From SIG603 sp963589785 (GTDB taxonomy: Bacteria > Bacillota > Clostridia > Oscillospirales > Acutalibacteraceae): DNA of 64,000 nt. Each line of letters begins with the position of its first letter. Position 1 is the first letter of the stretch. A program made the position numbers and the translations under genes. The notes beneath the pieces are model-generated. The model made no database searches and was not told the DNA's origin. It was given only the letters and a program-made list of their open reading frames with translations. This document shows, piece by piece, positions 1 to 8,206 of the stretch. The stretch is from the NCBI GenBank assembly GCA_963589785.1, contig CAVAMJ010000003.1:168003-232002 (forward strand), given 5' to 3'.

Positions 1-200
1 TCGCTGTTCCCGAATATCCCTTTTTGTCGGCTGAATTCCAGTATTCAAAGTAGCCGTTAAGCTCGAAATTTGCCTGTTCCTTTTGCATTTTAGTTTCCTG
101 AATGCAAATCACATCGGGGTTTTCATTTTCGAGAAAATCAAAAAAGCCTTTACCTACGGCGGCACGAAGTCCGTTTACGTTCCAGCTTACAAGTTTCATA
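1..200 (-). CDS. xth: Exodeoxyribonuclease III, N-terminal part (cut by window edge)
   Basis: Only the first 66 codons lie in the window; the gene continues beyond position 1. The translation starts MKLVSWNVNGLRA and soon reads ICIQETKMQ, the first two conserved blocks of the exonuclease III/AP endonuclease (EEP) family. These hold the Asn and Glu that bind the catalytic metal. The family cuts abasic sites and degrades 3' ends in base-excision repair in the cytoplasm. The start is set by an AGGAG ribosome site about 6 bases upstream of the ATG (198-200). It is divergent from the cyclophilin gene across about 100 bases. The family call is firm from the two motifs; the C-terminal catalytic His cannot be seen. 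Confidence 0.9.
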
Positions 201-221
201 TTAAGCTCCTTTTGTGTTACT

Positions 222-250
222 TGATTATTTAAAAAATAGCTGATATACTA
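222..250 (+). promoter_or_regulatory. Predicted sigma-A promoter of the cyclophilin gene
   Basis: TTGATT (222-227) and TATACT (245-250) are separated by 17 bases and lie about 50 bases ahead of the ATG at 302. Predicted from consensus only. Confidence 0.55.
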
Positions 251-301
251 ATCTAAATACAAAATCATTTGATTTTATTTAAAGCATGAAAGGAATATGA
301 T

Positions 302-817
302 ATGTCAAATCCTATCGTTACCATCAAGACAAATAAGGGCACAATGAAGGTTGAGCTTTATCCTGAGGTTGCCCCTAATACTGTAAACAATTTTATCTCA
401 CTCGTCAAGAGCGGCTTTTATGACGGAACTATTTTCCACCGTGTTATCCCCGGCTTTATGATTCAGGGCGGCGATCCTGAGGGAACAGGCATGGGCGGCC
501 CGGATTATTCAATCAAGGGCGAGTTCTCCGGAAACGGCTTCAAGAACGATCTCAAGCACACAAAGGGAGTCATCTCCATGGCTCGTTCCATGAGACCAAA
601 CTCTGCCGGAAGCCAGTTCTTCATTATGGTTGCCGATGCACCTCACCTTGACGGTCAGTACGCTTCTTTCGGCAAGCTTACCGAGGGTCAGGAGGTTGCA
701 GATTCCATCGTAGCTTCTAAGAGAGATTACATGGACAGACCTTATGATGACTGCATTATGGAAGAGGTTACAGTCGAGACATTCGGCACAGAGTATCCAG
801 ATCCTGAGAAGGTTTGA
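302..817 (+). CDS. Cyclophilin-type peptidyl-prolyl cis-trans isomerase
   Basis: A 171-residue single-domain cyclophilin that catalyses cis-trans isomerisation of proline peptide bonds. The active-site blocks are visible: FHRVIPGFMIQGGD near residues 45-60, with the catalytic Arg, and SMARSMRPNSAGSQFFI near residues 92-108. There is no signal peptide or lipobox, so it should be cytoplasmic, like PpiB and unlike exported foldases. The start has an AAAGGAA ribosome site. It is monocistronic, with its own promoter upstream and a strong terminator downstream. The family is certain; specific client proteins cannot be inferred. Confidence 0.95.
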   Translation: MSNPIVTIKTNKGTMKVELYPEVAPNTVNNFISLVKSGFYDGTIFHRVIPGFMIQGGDPEGTGMGGPDYSIKGEFSGNGFKNDLKHTKGVISMARSMRPNSAGSQFFIMVADAPHLDGQYASFGKLTEGQEVADSIVASKRDYMDRPYDDCIMEEVTVETFGTEYPDPEKV

Positions 818-844
818 TTTTAACCTAAAAAAGTAAAAAGATTA

Positions 845-880
845 AGCGGAGAGAACGAGAATTTCTCTCCGCTTTTTTTC
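845..880 (+). terminator. Intrinsic terminator after the cyclophilin gene
   Basis: An 11-bp perfect stem (845-855 with 863-873) is followed by a T run. It lies between two convergent genes; the A-rich flank on its left may also let it act on the minus strand for the nucleoside phosphorylase gene. Confidence 0.9.
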
Positions 881-886
881 GTGAAA

Positions 887-2146
887 CTATTTGATGATAA
901 TAGCGTTTTCGAGCATTTCTGCCGCTTTTTCGCATTTCTCTTTTGAGCTTGAATAAAGCGTAAGTATCGTATCGCCCTTGAATACGCAGTCATTCGGCTT
1001 TTTATTTAAATAAATGCCGGCACCGAAGTCGATTTTGTCGCCTTCCTTTTCACGGCCCGCACCGAGAATAACCGATGCTTTTCCGACAGAGAGTGCATCG
1101 ATTCTCTCGATATAACCGCAAGACTTTGATTTGATTTCATATGTGATTTCTGAGGTCTCAAGCTTTTCGGGATTATCGATATAAGATACATCGCCGCCCT
1201 GAGCGATAACAAGCTGACGGAATTTCTGGAGTGCTGAGCCATTTTTGATGCTGTTTTCCGCAAGGATTCTCGCTTCTTCAAGACTATCTGCTTTCTCACC
1301 TAAGTAAATCATATTCGATGCAATCAGTAGTGCTGTTTCCCAAAGGTCACTTGCCGCATTGCCGCTAAGCATTTCGACAGCTTCCCTTACTTCAAGTCGG
1401 TTTCCGACACATCTGCCGAGAGGACAGTCCATATCTGTTATCACAGCGGCTGTTTCTTTTCCGAATGCTTTTCCGATTTTAACCATGGTGTCGGCTAAGC
1501 TTTTTGCATAGGAAGTTTTCTTCATAAATGCACCGCTACCGACAGTGACATCGAGAAGAATTTTATCGCCGCCGGCGGCAAGCTTTTTGCTCATGATGCT
1601 TGAGGCGATGAGCGGCAAGCTGTCAACGGTTGCTGTCACATCACGCAGAGCGTATAGCTTTTTGTCAGCGGGGCAAAGATTTTTGGTTTGACCGCAAACG
1701 GCAATTCCTATTTTCTTAACTTGACTGAAAAACTCTTCGTTACTTAGATTGACACGAAAGCCCTCGATGCTCTCAAGCTTATCGGCAGTGCCGCCCGTGA
1801 AGCCAAGTCCTCTGCCGCTCATTTTTGCTATCGGAACATCGCAAGCCGCCGCAATGGGTGCGGCAATCAATGTCACCTTGTCGCCAACACCGCCAGTCGA
1901 GTGCTTGTCCACCTTAATTCCGTCAATATCGGAAAGATCGATTATCTCACCTGAATTTCTCATGTTAAGAGTTAATGACATAATTTCTCTGTCGCTCATT
2001 CCGTTTAGGCAAATTGCCATAAGGAGGGCGGCGGCTTGGTAGTCCGGAATTTCTCCGTTTGTAAATCCGTCAATGAAAAATGAAATTTCTTTCCCCGTGA
2101 GTTCGCATCCGTTCTTTTTCTTCTCGATAATGTCATACATTCTCAT
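887..2146 (-). CDS. pdp: Pyrimidine-nucleoside phosphorylase
   Basis: A 419-residue member of the thymidine/pyrimidine phosphorylase family. It splits uridine, deoxyuridine or thymidine with phosphate to give the base and (deoxy)ribose-1-phosphate. The signature KHSTGGVGDKVTL is at about residues 80-92, followed by the phosphate and base-binding stretch MSGRGLGFTGGT. Length and all three domains match the family. It follows cdd on the same strand with a gap of about 40 bases, so the pair is probably co-transcribed: cytidine is deaminated by Cdd and the product phosphorolysed here. The ribosome site GGAGATCG precedes the ATG. Pdp is preferred over DeoA because a Clostridial bacterium is inferred, but substrate range is not provable from sequence. 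Confidence 0.93.
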   Translation of the reverse strand: MRMYDIIEKKKNGCELTGKEISFFIDGFTNGEIPDYQAAALLMAICLNGMSDREIMSLTLNMRNSGEIIDLSDIDGIKVDKHSTGGVGDKVTLIAAPIAAACDVPIAKMSGRGLGFTGGTADKLESIEGFRVNLSNEEFFSQVKKIGIAVCGQTKNLCPADKKLYALRDVTATVDSLPLIASSIMSKKLAAGGDKILLDVTVGSGAFMKKTSYAKSLADTMVKIGKAFGKETAAVITDMDCPLGRCVGNRLEVREAVEMLSGNAASDLWETALLIASNMIYLGEKADSLEEARILAENSIKNGSALQKFRQLVIAQGGDVSYIDNPEKLETSEITYEIKSKSCGYIERIDALSVGKASVILGAGREKEGDKIDFGAGIYLNKKPNDCVFKGDTILTLYSSSKEKCEKAAEMLENAIIIK

Positions 2147-2188
2147 AAAAGCGATCTCCTTTCTGTAAAGAAATTTAGATTTTCGCTG

Positions 2189-2653
2189 TCAGTTAAGCTT
2201 GAATGAATATGGCAGAAGCTCTTCCAACGAGTAAATTTTAAAGTTACTCTTATCTGCCGCAACGATTATTACAAAATTTCTATCGCAAAATTCGCTCATC
2301 ACTTGGCGGCAAATTCCGCAAGGATACGCAAAGTCGGTCGGATTTTCATGTTCTTTTCCGCCGCAAATCGCTATGCCCTTGAATTTTCTCTTGCCGCTTG
2401 CGACAGCACTTGAAAAAGCGACTCTTTCGGCGCATATTCCTGCGGGGGAGGATGCGTTCTCTACATTGCATCCGCAGAAAATTTCACTGTCCTCAGTTAA
2501 CAAAGCGGCACCGACAGCATAGCGCGAGTAGGGGCAATATGCCTTTTCTCGCATTTTTTTTGCCGTTTCAATTAGTTTGTCTATTTCAGCTTTTGTTAAA
2601 GTAAGTAATTTAGTGTTGCCGTTTTCTTCTGGTTTATCATATTTTTCACGCAT
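2189..2653 (-). CDS. cdd: Cytidine deaminase
   Basis: A 154-residue zinc-dependent homotetrameric-type cytidine deaminase converting (deoxy)cytidine to (deoxy)uridine. The zinc site is visible as CAERVAF (Cys ligand plus catalytic Glu) and PCGICRQ (two Cys ligands); NVENAS is the substrate-binding block. An N-terminal extension of about 20 charged residues precedes the usual start of the domain (LTKAEIDKLI). The chosen ATG has an AAAGGTGA ribosome site, so the extension is probably translated. It is the first gene of a probable cdd-pdp salvage pair on the minus strand. Confidence 0.93.
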   Translation of the reverse strand: MREKYDKPEENGNTKLLTLTKAEIDKLIETAKKMREKAYCPYSRYAVGAALLTEDSEIFCGCNVENASSPAGICAERVAFSSAVASGKRKFKGIAICGGKEHENPTDFAYPCGICRQVMSEFCDRNFVIIVAADKSNFKIYSLEELLPYSFKLN

Positions 2654-2793
2654 AAAATCACCTTTTTTCTATAATGGAAGGTTTTATCCGTTAAGTTATT
2701 TAATTGGCTTTTGAACGTTTAAACTTAAAAGTCAAGCTCTCGCTAAAAATCTTTAATAGGCGTGCTCTTTTTACCGTTTTCTACGAATTCTCT

Positions 2794-4044
2794 TTATCCT
2801 TCTTCTGCCACGACAAGGTCATACTCGTCCTCGATTTTATCTGATAATGCTTGCTCGGAAGTTTCGCCAAAAACTGCCCAGACAATGTGAGTGGAATTTT
2901 CAAGTTTATCGGATAAATTATGCTTTTCAAGATAAGACTGTAAGCCTGTGTCTTTAAAAGCTTCAATCGCTTTAAATCCCATGCAAGAAGTCGGTCGGAG
3001 AGTTATGTTTTTATTTAGTCTCAGCTTTTTGAAATAATCGATCGTGCTTTTGCCGCTTACTGCAAATGTACCCGAAATAATACTTTCACTCATGCTTTTC
3101 ACAAAGCTTGAAGCTTCATTTAATGATGAAGTATCGGTCATATCGACAAAAAAGCAGTGAACATCATTTCCCATTAGCTGTTTTAGACCAAATGCAATTC
3201 CGCATACCGCCTCGGGAATAGGCGAGGGGATATAGACAAATAAAGGATGATTTTCGTCAACTAAAACATGAGCCTTGTTTAACTGAACCTTTAGCCTTAG
3301 TGCGGCTACCGAGTATCCGAAGAAATTATCCTCGCTGTCATTGTTTCCGATGAAGAAGCGGTTGTCTTCATTTTCACAGTAGGACTTAGTTTCGTTCACA
3401 GCAGTGCTATAATCGCAGTCGTATTCTTCTATTTTAACTCCTTGATTAATGAGATAATTTTTCTTCTCGTCACTCTCGTCTTTAGATAAATGAATTATCG
3501 TTTTAAATCCGAGCTTAGCTGCTAAAATTCCGGCACTCATAGAGAGATTTTCGAGCTCTACCGCATGAATTTCGTAATTCGAGAGAAATTCTCTGATTTC
3601 ACTCGAGTTTAGCTTAGAGTAATTCTCGGTGGGGGCGAGGAGTTTATTTTTCTGAAGAAGATTTTCTGCGATATGCATAACCTCGTGCATAGTTCCCCTT
3701 GAAGTTACGCTATGACCTACAGTGAGGTGAGCATCATCCTTAAGAAAAAGTTTTCCTTCAAATGAACTATTGATTTCTTTTGCAAAATCAGAAATATCAT
3801 AAAGTTCCGATTCGATTATTCCTTTTCTTGCGGCTGTTTCAGGGAAAGACTCAGCCAAAAACGGCATGAAACGCATATAGCGGTTTTGAGCTGCTTTCAT
3901 GTATATATGACCGTAGCCGTTAATTTTTGAATGTATCTCAGTTTCTGAAAGCTTATCGTTTAAGACAAGCTGTTCTTGGTTATTTTTTATTTCGTTCTGC
4001 AATTTTATCATCCTTTCTCTTGAGTGCTGATTGTATTGTACCAC
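2794..4044 (-). CDS. D-serine dehydratase (DsdA)-like protein lacking the PLP lysine
   Basis: An intact 416-codon frame that matches DsdA almost end to end: RFMPFLAESFPETAARKGIIES, GYSVAALRLKVQL, DENHPLFVYIP and VHCFFVDMTD all have clear DsdA counterparts. DsdA uses PLP to turn D-serine into pyruvate and ammonia. Here every PLP contact I can place is lost. The Schiff-base lysine block (SGSIKARGG in E. coli DsdA, from memory) reads VGHSVTSRGT, with Thr 114 (codon 3703-3705) in place of Lys. The phosphate loop GSTGNLG reads ELENLSM (163-169), and GVGGGPGG reads SPIPEAVCG. Lys to Thr needs two base changes, so a sequencing slip is unlikely. The start is unsure: GTG at 4044 has no ribosome site; TTG at 4000-4002 has AGAAAGG nine bases upstream. 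It lies downstream of the PRTase-like gene. It is inferred to be a pseudoenzyme; its function is unknown. Confidence 0.8.
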   Translation of the reverse strand: MVQYNQHSRERMIKLQNEIKNNQEQLVLNDKLSETEIHSKINGYGHIYMKAAQNRYMRFMPFLAESFPETAARKGIIESELYDISDFAKEINSSFEGKLFLKDDAHLTVGHSVTSRGTMHEVMHIAENLLQKNKLLAPTENYSKLNSSEIREFLSNYEIHAVELENLSMSAGILAAKLGFKTIIHLSKDESDEKKNYLINQGVKIEEYDCDYSTAVNETKSYCENEDNRFFIGNNDSEDNFFGYSVAALRLKVQLNKAHVLVDENHPLFVYIPSPIPEAVCGIAFGLKQLMGNDVHCFFVDMTDTSSLNEASSFVKSMSESIISGTFAVSGKSTIDYFKKLRLNKNITLRPTSCMGFKAIEAFKDTGLQSYLEKHNLSDKLENSTHIVWAVFGETSEQALSDKIEDEYDLVVAEEG

Positions 4045-4059
4045 AGTTACTCAAAAGAG

Positions 4060-4098
4060 TGAAGAAAAAGCAAAAGGGAGCGAACAGAAGTCCGCTCC
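4060..4098 (-). terminator. Terminator after the PRTase-like gene
   Basis: On the minus strand a 6-bp GC-rich stem (4077-4082 with 4093-4098) is followed by T-rich sequence. It separates the PRTase-like gene from the DsdA-like gene and may be leaky. Confidence 0.55.
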
Positions 4099-4112
4099 GC
4101 TGGGGTTTACTT

Positions 4113-4751
4113 TTAGAAGCTTGAAATTCCGAAGTTGTTAATCATCGCATCGAGCTTAACTCCCGCCTTGCAAAGCGGACATTCGGAAACGGGCTTGGTT
4201 GAGTAGTCGTCAAGTGCTTCTGTGTCGAAAATCGAATTAACCTTAAATCCGCCGACCTCTTTGACACATGTGAAAATAGAGCAAACACCCTGTGCGGTGC
4301 CGCCGTAATAGTTAATGCAGTCGATAGCCGCCTGAACGGTATAGCCTGTTGTGACGGATGCGGCAAGAATGATAACATTTTTACCAGTAATCATAGGAGC
4401 CATGTTCTCACGAAGTAAAAGCTGACTTCCTGATGTTACCTCAGGTGTGACGACATAAATCGTCTGGTGAGCGTTCATGCTCTGAATGCCGTGCTTTGTG
4501 AGCTCGTCTGCCATGCAAGTGCCGATGACCTCTGTGCCGTCAAGACAGAGAATTGTATCGACTATTGCACTGCTGCGGAAGCCTCTTGCAAGCTCGACCG
4601 CCGCTTCTCTTGCCTCGGAGAGACGGTGCTTTGTCATGGTCAAATCAATGTAATAGTTGATATGGCTGTGCTTGGCTGCGAAATGTCCTCTTGCGACTCG
4701 AAGCTTGATGTTGCTGTTTGAAGTCGGATAGCTGAAAGTATTGATTGCCAT
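4113..4751 (-). CDS. Orotate phosphoribosyltransferase-like protein with degenerate PRPP motif
   Basis: A 212-residue type I phosphoribosyltransferase fold. The loop VIILAASVTTGYT (residues 126-138) corresponds to the PRPP-binding motif, and a CPLC pair near residues 191-194 recalls the C-terminal CPLC of some PyrE proteins. In active family members the motif carries two adjacent acidic residues just before the TTG turn. Here those positions are Ala-Ala (130-131), so PRPP and metal handling may be altered. There are no pyrimidine biosynthesis genes nearby, but salvage genes cdd and pdp lie downstream. Its promoter and a leader of about 110 bases are visible. Annotation as an active transferase would be unsafe; a regulator or an atypical transferase is possible. 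Confidence 0.7.
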   Translation of the reverse strand: MAINTFSYPTSNSNIKLRVARGHFAAKHSHINYYIDLTMTKHRLSEAREAAVELARGFRSSAIVDTILCLDGTEVIGTCMADELTKHGIQSMNAHQTIYVVTPEVTSGSQLLLRENMAPMITGKNVIILAASVTTGYTVQAAIDCINYYGGTAQGVCSIFTCVKEVGGFKVNSIFDTEALDDYSTKPVSECPLCKAGVKLDAMINNFGISSF

Positions 4752-4859
4752 GGTAATTTACCTCTTTGTGAAAAATTTTCCCGATCCTTTGCCGAGAACC
4801 ACATCCGTACTGTGCCCAAACAAAAGAAAAAGCAATGCTTGGCACTATTCCTTGCAATA

Positions 4860-4888
4860 ATGTTAACAGATATTATCCATAAAGTCAA
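4860..4888 (-). promoter_or_regulatory. Predicted promoter of the PRTase-like gene
   Basis: On the minus strand TTGACT (4883-4888) and TAACAT (4860-4865) are spaced by 17 bases. The leader of about 110 bases before the ATG at 4751 contains a possible GTGCC/GGGCAC hairpin, but I recognise no known riboswitch in it. Confidence 0.6.
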
Positions 4889-4939
4889 TAATTATTAGTG
4901 GAAAATACGCAAATAAAAGAGGCTATTTTATGCTTAAAG

Positions 4940-4973
4940 AAAAAATAAGGGGCTTGCTTTTTGCAAGTCCCTT
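4940..4973 (-). terminator. Terminator of glgA
   Basis: An 11-bp stem with one G-T wobble (4947-4957 with 4963-4973) and a 5-base loop is followed on the minus strand by a T run. Confidence 0.9.
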
Positions 4974-4998
4974 AAGTTTTTACTTCGTATTTTGATAA

Positions 4999-6516
4999 TC
5001 ACCAGTCAGTAAGGCTGAGATAAAGATCCTTATACTGCTTAGCGGATTTCTCCCAGGAAACATCTTTGTTCATATCACGGACAACCATCTCATCCCATGC
5101 CGGACGGTTCTCAAAATAGAGAGTCTTTGCACGGTTGATGCAGTCGAGAAGATTCTGCGGATAGTAGTCGATGAATGTGAAGCCGTTGCCCCAGCCGAAG
5201 AATTTATTGTACGGCTCAACGGTATCCTTAAGACCGCCTGTCTCACGAACAATCGGAATAGAACCGTATCTCATGGAGTAAAGCTGAGTGAGTCCGCACG
5301 GCTCAAAGAGTGACGGAATGAGCATAGCGTCGCAACCGGCATAAATTCTGTGTGCTCTTGCCTCGTCATACTGAATGCAAGCGGCAAAGTCGCCCTTGTA
5401 GGTGCTTTCGAAGTAGCGGAAGGAATTCTCGTACTCAGGCTCGCCTGTACCGAGAATGACGACCTGTGTGTTGCCGTCCATAAGATCTTCTGCAATAGCA
5501 TTAACAAGGTCAAGACCCTTCTGGTTTGTAAGTCTTGAGACAAGACCGATAACGAACTTGTCCTCGTCTTTATTAAGTCCAAGCTCATCCTGAAGAGCGA
5601 GCTTGTTAAGCTTCTTCTTCTCGATTACATTCTCGCTGTCATAGTTCTCCTTTAGAAGCTTGTCGGTAGCCGGGTTCCAAAGTTCGACATCGATACCGTT
5701 TACGATACCGCAAAGCTTGCCCTCGTGGAATCTTAAGTGACCGTCAAGATTTTCTCCGAAGAACGGAGTCTTGATTTCCTCGGCATATGTTGCGCTGACG
5801 GTTGTGATCTTATCGGAGTAAGCAAGACCGCCCTTGAACATATTTGCAGCACCGTCGCCAAAGCCGAGGCAATCATAATCAAATACATAATCAGGAAGAC
5901 CTGACCAATACTTGATTGTGTCTACATTGTAAATACCCTGGAATCTCAGGTTGTGAATAGTTGTGATAACCTTTGCACGATTGAGCTCAGTCTCTGCAAA
6001 AAGTGTTCTCAGATAAACAGGAACAAGACCTGCCTGCCAGTCGTGACAATGAATAATATCAGGAATCCACTCCATGAAGTTGAGAGCCGCAAGAGCCGCC
6101 TTGCCGAAATAGCAGTACTTAGGAATGTCGACTACGAGATCCGTGTAGGGCTTGCCCCAGCTGAAGAACTCGTCGTTGTCGATGAAGTCATAGACGACAC
6201 CGTCCTCGACATACTCCATGATTCCTACATAGTAGCTCTTGCCGTCTGCGCAAAGATCCATATAGAAAGATCCTCTGTAGACCATTTTGTCCTGCCACTT
6301 CTGCGGAATGCATGCGTACTTAGGAATGATAACCTTGACATCACAGTTCTGCTTAGCAAGAACCTTCGGAAGTGCATACATAACGTCTCCGAGACCGCCT
6401 GTCTTAACAAACGGATAGCACTCAGAACCGATGAAAGCTATGCTTCTTCTCGGACCGTAGACTTCCTCGACACTTGGCTCATAGTTTTCTGTTACATTGT
6501 TTTCGAAATCAGCCAT
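4999..6516 (-). CDS. glgA: Glycogen synthase (GT5)
   Basis: A 505-residue bacterial glycogen synthase, transferring glucose from ADP-glucose to the non-reducing end of an alpha-1,4-glucan. The N-terminal KTGGLGDV motif (about residues 40-47) binds the ADP-glucose. The second Rossmann domain shows VSRLTNQKGLDL and SLFEPCGLTQLYSMRYGS, which hold the catalytic and nucleotide-binding residues. An acidic N-terminal tail of about 20 residues precedes the domain. Length is normal. There are no other glg genes nearby, so it is monocistronic with its own terminator. UDP-glucose use cannot be excluded from sequence alone. Confidence 0.95.
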   Translation of the reverse strand: MADFENNVTENYEPSVEEVYGPRRSIAFIGSECYPFVKTGGLGDVMYALPKVLAKQNCDVKVIIPKYACIPQKWQDKMVYRGSFYMDLCADGKSYYVGIMEYVEDGVVYDFIDNDEFFSWGKPYTDLVVDIPKYCYFGKAALAALNFMEWIPDIIHCHDWQAGLVPVYLRTLFAETELNRAKVITTIHNLRFQGIYNVDTIKYWSGLPDYVFDYDCLGFGDGAANMFKGGLAYSDKITTVSATYAEEIKTPFFGENLDGHLRFHEGKLCGIVNGIDVELWNPATDKLLKENYDSENVIEKKKLNKLALQDELGLNKDEDKFVIGLVSRLTNQKGLDLVNAIAEDLMDGNTQVVILGTGEPEYENSFRYFESTYKGDFAACIQYDEARAHRIYAGCDAMLIPSLFEPCGLTQLYSMRYGSIPIVRETGGLKDTVEPYNKFFGWGNGFTFIDYYPQNLLDCINRAKTLYFENRPAWDEMVVRDMNKDVSWEKSAKQYKDLYLSLTDW

Positions 6517-6653
6517 TATTAAAACCTCGCTTTTTAAGATTGGAGTGAAAAATCCCGTTTCGGATAAGAATATCGTCTTCTGTAGTTTATTACATAAACG
6601 ATTACAATTCGATTATATAACAGTTTTGGATTTATTTCAACAAAAATCAGAAC

Positions 6654-8006
6654 TTATTCACTGGATTTTTCTACAATATTACCATCGGCTTCCTTTAAAT
6701 GTCTGAGATAACACGCAATTGCCGTGCCCATGTAGGCATGTGTGAGTTCTCCGTCACCGTATTTTGCGATTACTTCGTCTATTGGCATTTCCTCAAAATC
6801 GAGGATTTCATCCTCGTCAAGCTGTCTCTCTTTAGTTTGAATGAGGTCTTCTGCGAGGAAAACACTGAAGTGGTTTCTGAAAAGTGCGGGGTTTGCGCTT
6901 ACCGTGCAAAGTCTCGTGATTTTGCTTGCTTCAAAGCCTGTTTCCTCTTTAAGCTCACGAAGTGCGGTGTCCTTTGGATTTTCGCCATCCTCGCATACTC
7001 CGCCCGGGAACTCGAGAGTTACTCTTTCTTCTCCGTGGCGCCACTGTCTGACGAGCACAAAATTATCATCGTGAACAGCCACGACAACAACCCAGTTCGG
7101 TGCTTCGATAGCAACATAGTCACCGTCAACTCCCGTGCGTGAGGACTTCGATTCATTCACAATATCAAAAACAGGTGTGTGCAGAAGAAGCTCGCTGTTA
7201 TTGGTGTCCCAAAGAAGATTTTCGTACTTTTTATCCTGGCAAACGTCCATAAATTTGCGAAGAGCTAGCATAGCTTTTATATCATCGTTTCCCTCAAAGC
7301 CGTGAGCGCCGTTTTCGATTAGAACCGCATTTGCGTGACGATAAATCTTCTCTGCCTCAAGAGAATATACGCAGTCAACAACGGCATCCTTTTCGCCGTG
7401 GACGAGAAGTACGGGGCCGTCATATCCCTCAATCAGTTCTTCAAAATCCTTATCGATTACACTTCTTGCGTATTCTCCGCCAAGCTTCATCGGGTTTTTG
7501 CCGAGTAATTCGGGAATGTTTTCAGGGTCGAATTTATAGAAAATCATTTTTCCGTCTCTTGCATCATCGGGAATTGAAAAAGCGGGATAAAAAAGAGCAA
7601 GTCTCTCCACCTTTTCAGGGTGACGTGCGGCATAAATTGCAGAGACAAATCCGCCCTGACTGCAGCCCATGAGCGCAACTCTGCTTCCACTTACATAAGA
7701 CTGGGAAAGCACAAATTCGACAACTGCCTCAAGATCGGCAAGCTCGGTGAAAACCGTCATATTCTCAGTTTTTCCTTCGCTCTCACACATGATTCCGCCA
7801 CCGCAAAAATCAAAGGTGAATGCGACAAATCCCGCATCGGCTAAAAGTTTTGCGTATTTTCTCACGCTCTTGCGATTGCTTAAAAATCCGTGACATATGA
7901 TAACAGCCGGCTTTCTAATGTTTTCGTCAGCACCGTACACATTGCCCTTGATAGTTAAATTATCTCTTTTGCATCTGAATATTTGTGGTATAAATGTTCT
8001 GTTCAT
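6654..8006 (-). CDS. Alpha/beta-hydrolase-Nudix hydrolase fusion
   Basis: A 450-residue protein made of two complete enzymes. Residues 1-265 are a serine hydrolase of the alpha/beta fold: CHGFLSNR oxyanion block, nucleophile Ser 117 in GCSQGG, Asp 207 in HGEKD and His 235 in NGAHGF. Residues 290-450 are a Nudix domain like ADP-ribose pyrophosphatase, with a perfect Nudix box at 336-357 (G-x5-E-x7-RELKEETG). The start was moved inward from an upstream in-frame ATG to the ATG at 8004-8006, because AAGGAG lies 7 bases before it. It is one continuous frame with no stop between the halves. The hydrolase half resembles feruloyl/acyl esterases, and its substrate is unknown. The Nudix half most likely cleaves ADP-ribose or a related NDP-sugar. 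Confidence 0.88.
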   Translation of the reverse strand: MNRTFIPQIFRCKRDNLTIKGNVYGADENIRKPAVIICHGFLSNRKSVRKYAKLLADAGFVAFTFDFCGGGIMCESEGKTENMTVFTELADLEAVVEFVLSQSYVSGSRVALMGCSQGGFVSAIYAARHPEKVERLALFYPAFSIPDDARDGKMIFYKFDPENIPELLGKNPMKLGGEYARSVIDKDFEELIEGYDGPVLLVHGEKDAVVDCVYSLEAEKIYRHANAVLIENGAHGFEGNDDIKAMLALRKFMDVCQDKKYENLLWDTNNSELLLHTPVFDIVNESKSSRTGVDGDYVAIEAPNWVVVVAVHDDNFVLVRQWRHGEERVTLEFPGGVCEDGENPKDTALRELKEETGFEASKITRLCTVSANPALFRNHFSVFLAEDLIQTKERQLDEDEILDFEEMPIDEVIAKYGDGELTHAYMGTAIACYLRHLKEADGNIVEKSSE

Positions 8007-8143
8007 ATCCGTTCTCCTTATATATTTATTGATGTAAACAAATATAGTTTTTGCATAGGTTTTCCCTATTGTTGAGAATATCACATAAAACACAGGTAAA
8101 TGTGAACAAAAGGAAAATATATCATTCAAATTAATTTAAATTC

Positions 8144-8172
8144 TTGAGATTATTCTTATAAAATAGTATAAT
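8144..8172 (+). promoter_or_regulatory. Predicted promoter of the YmdB-type gene
   Basis: TTGAGA (8144-8149) and a perfect TATAAT (8167-8172) are spaced by 17 bases, 35 bases ahead of the ATG at 8207. Confidence 0.7.
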
Positions 8173-8206
8173 CCATAGTAAAAAGAAAGAATATAGGAGA
8201 GTGTGA

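Noticed and set aside
4752..4860. A riboswitch in the leader of the PRTase-like gene
   Set aside because: A GTGCC/GGGCAC pairing can be drawn but I cannot match a purine, PRPP, preQ1 or other known class, and no terminator pairs with it.
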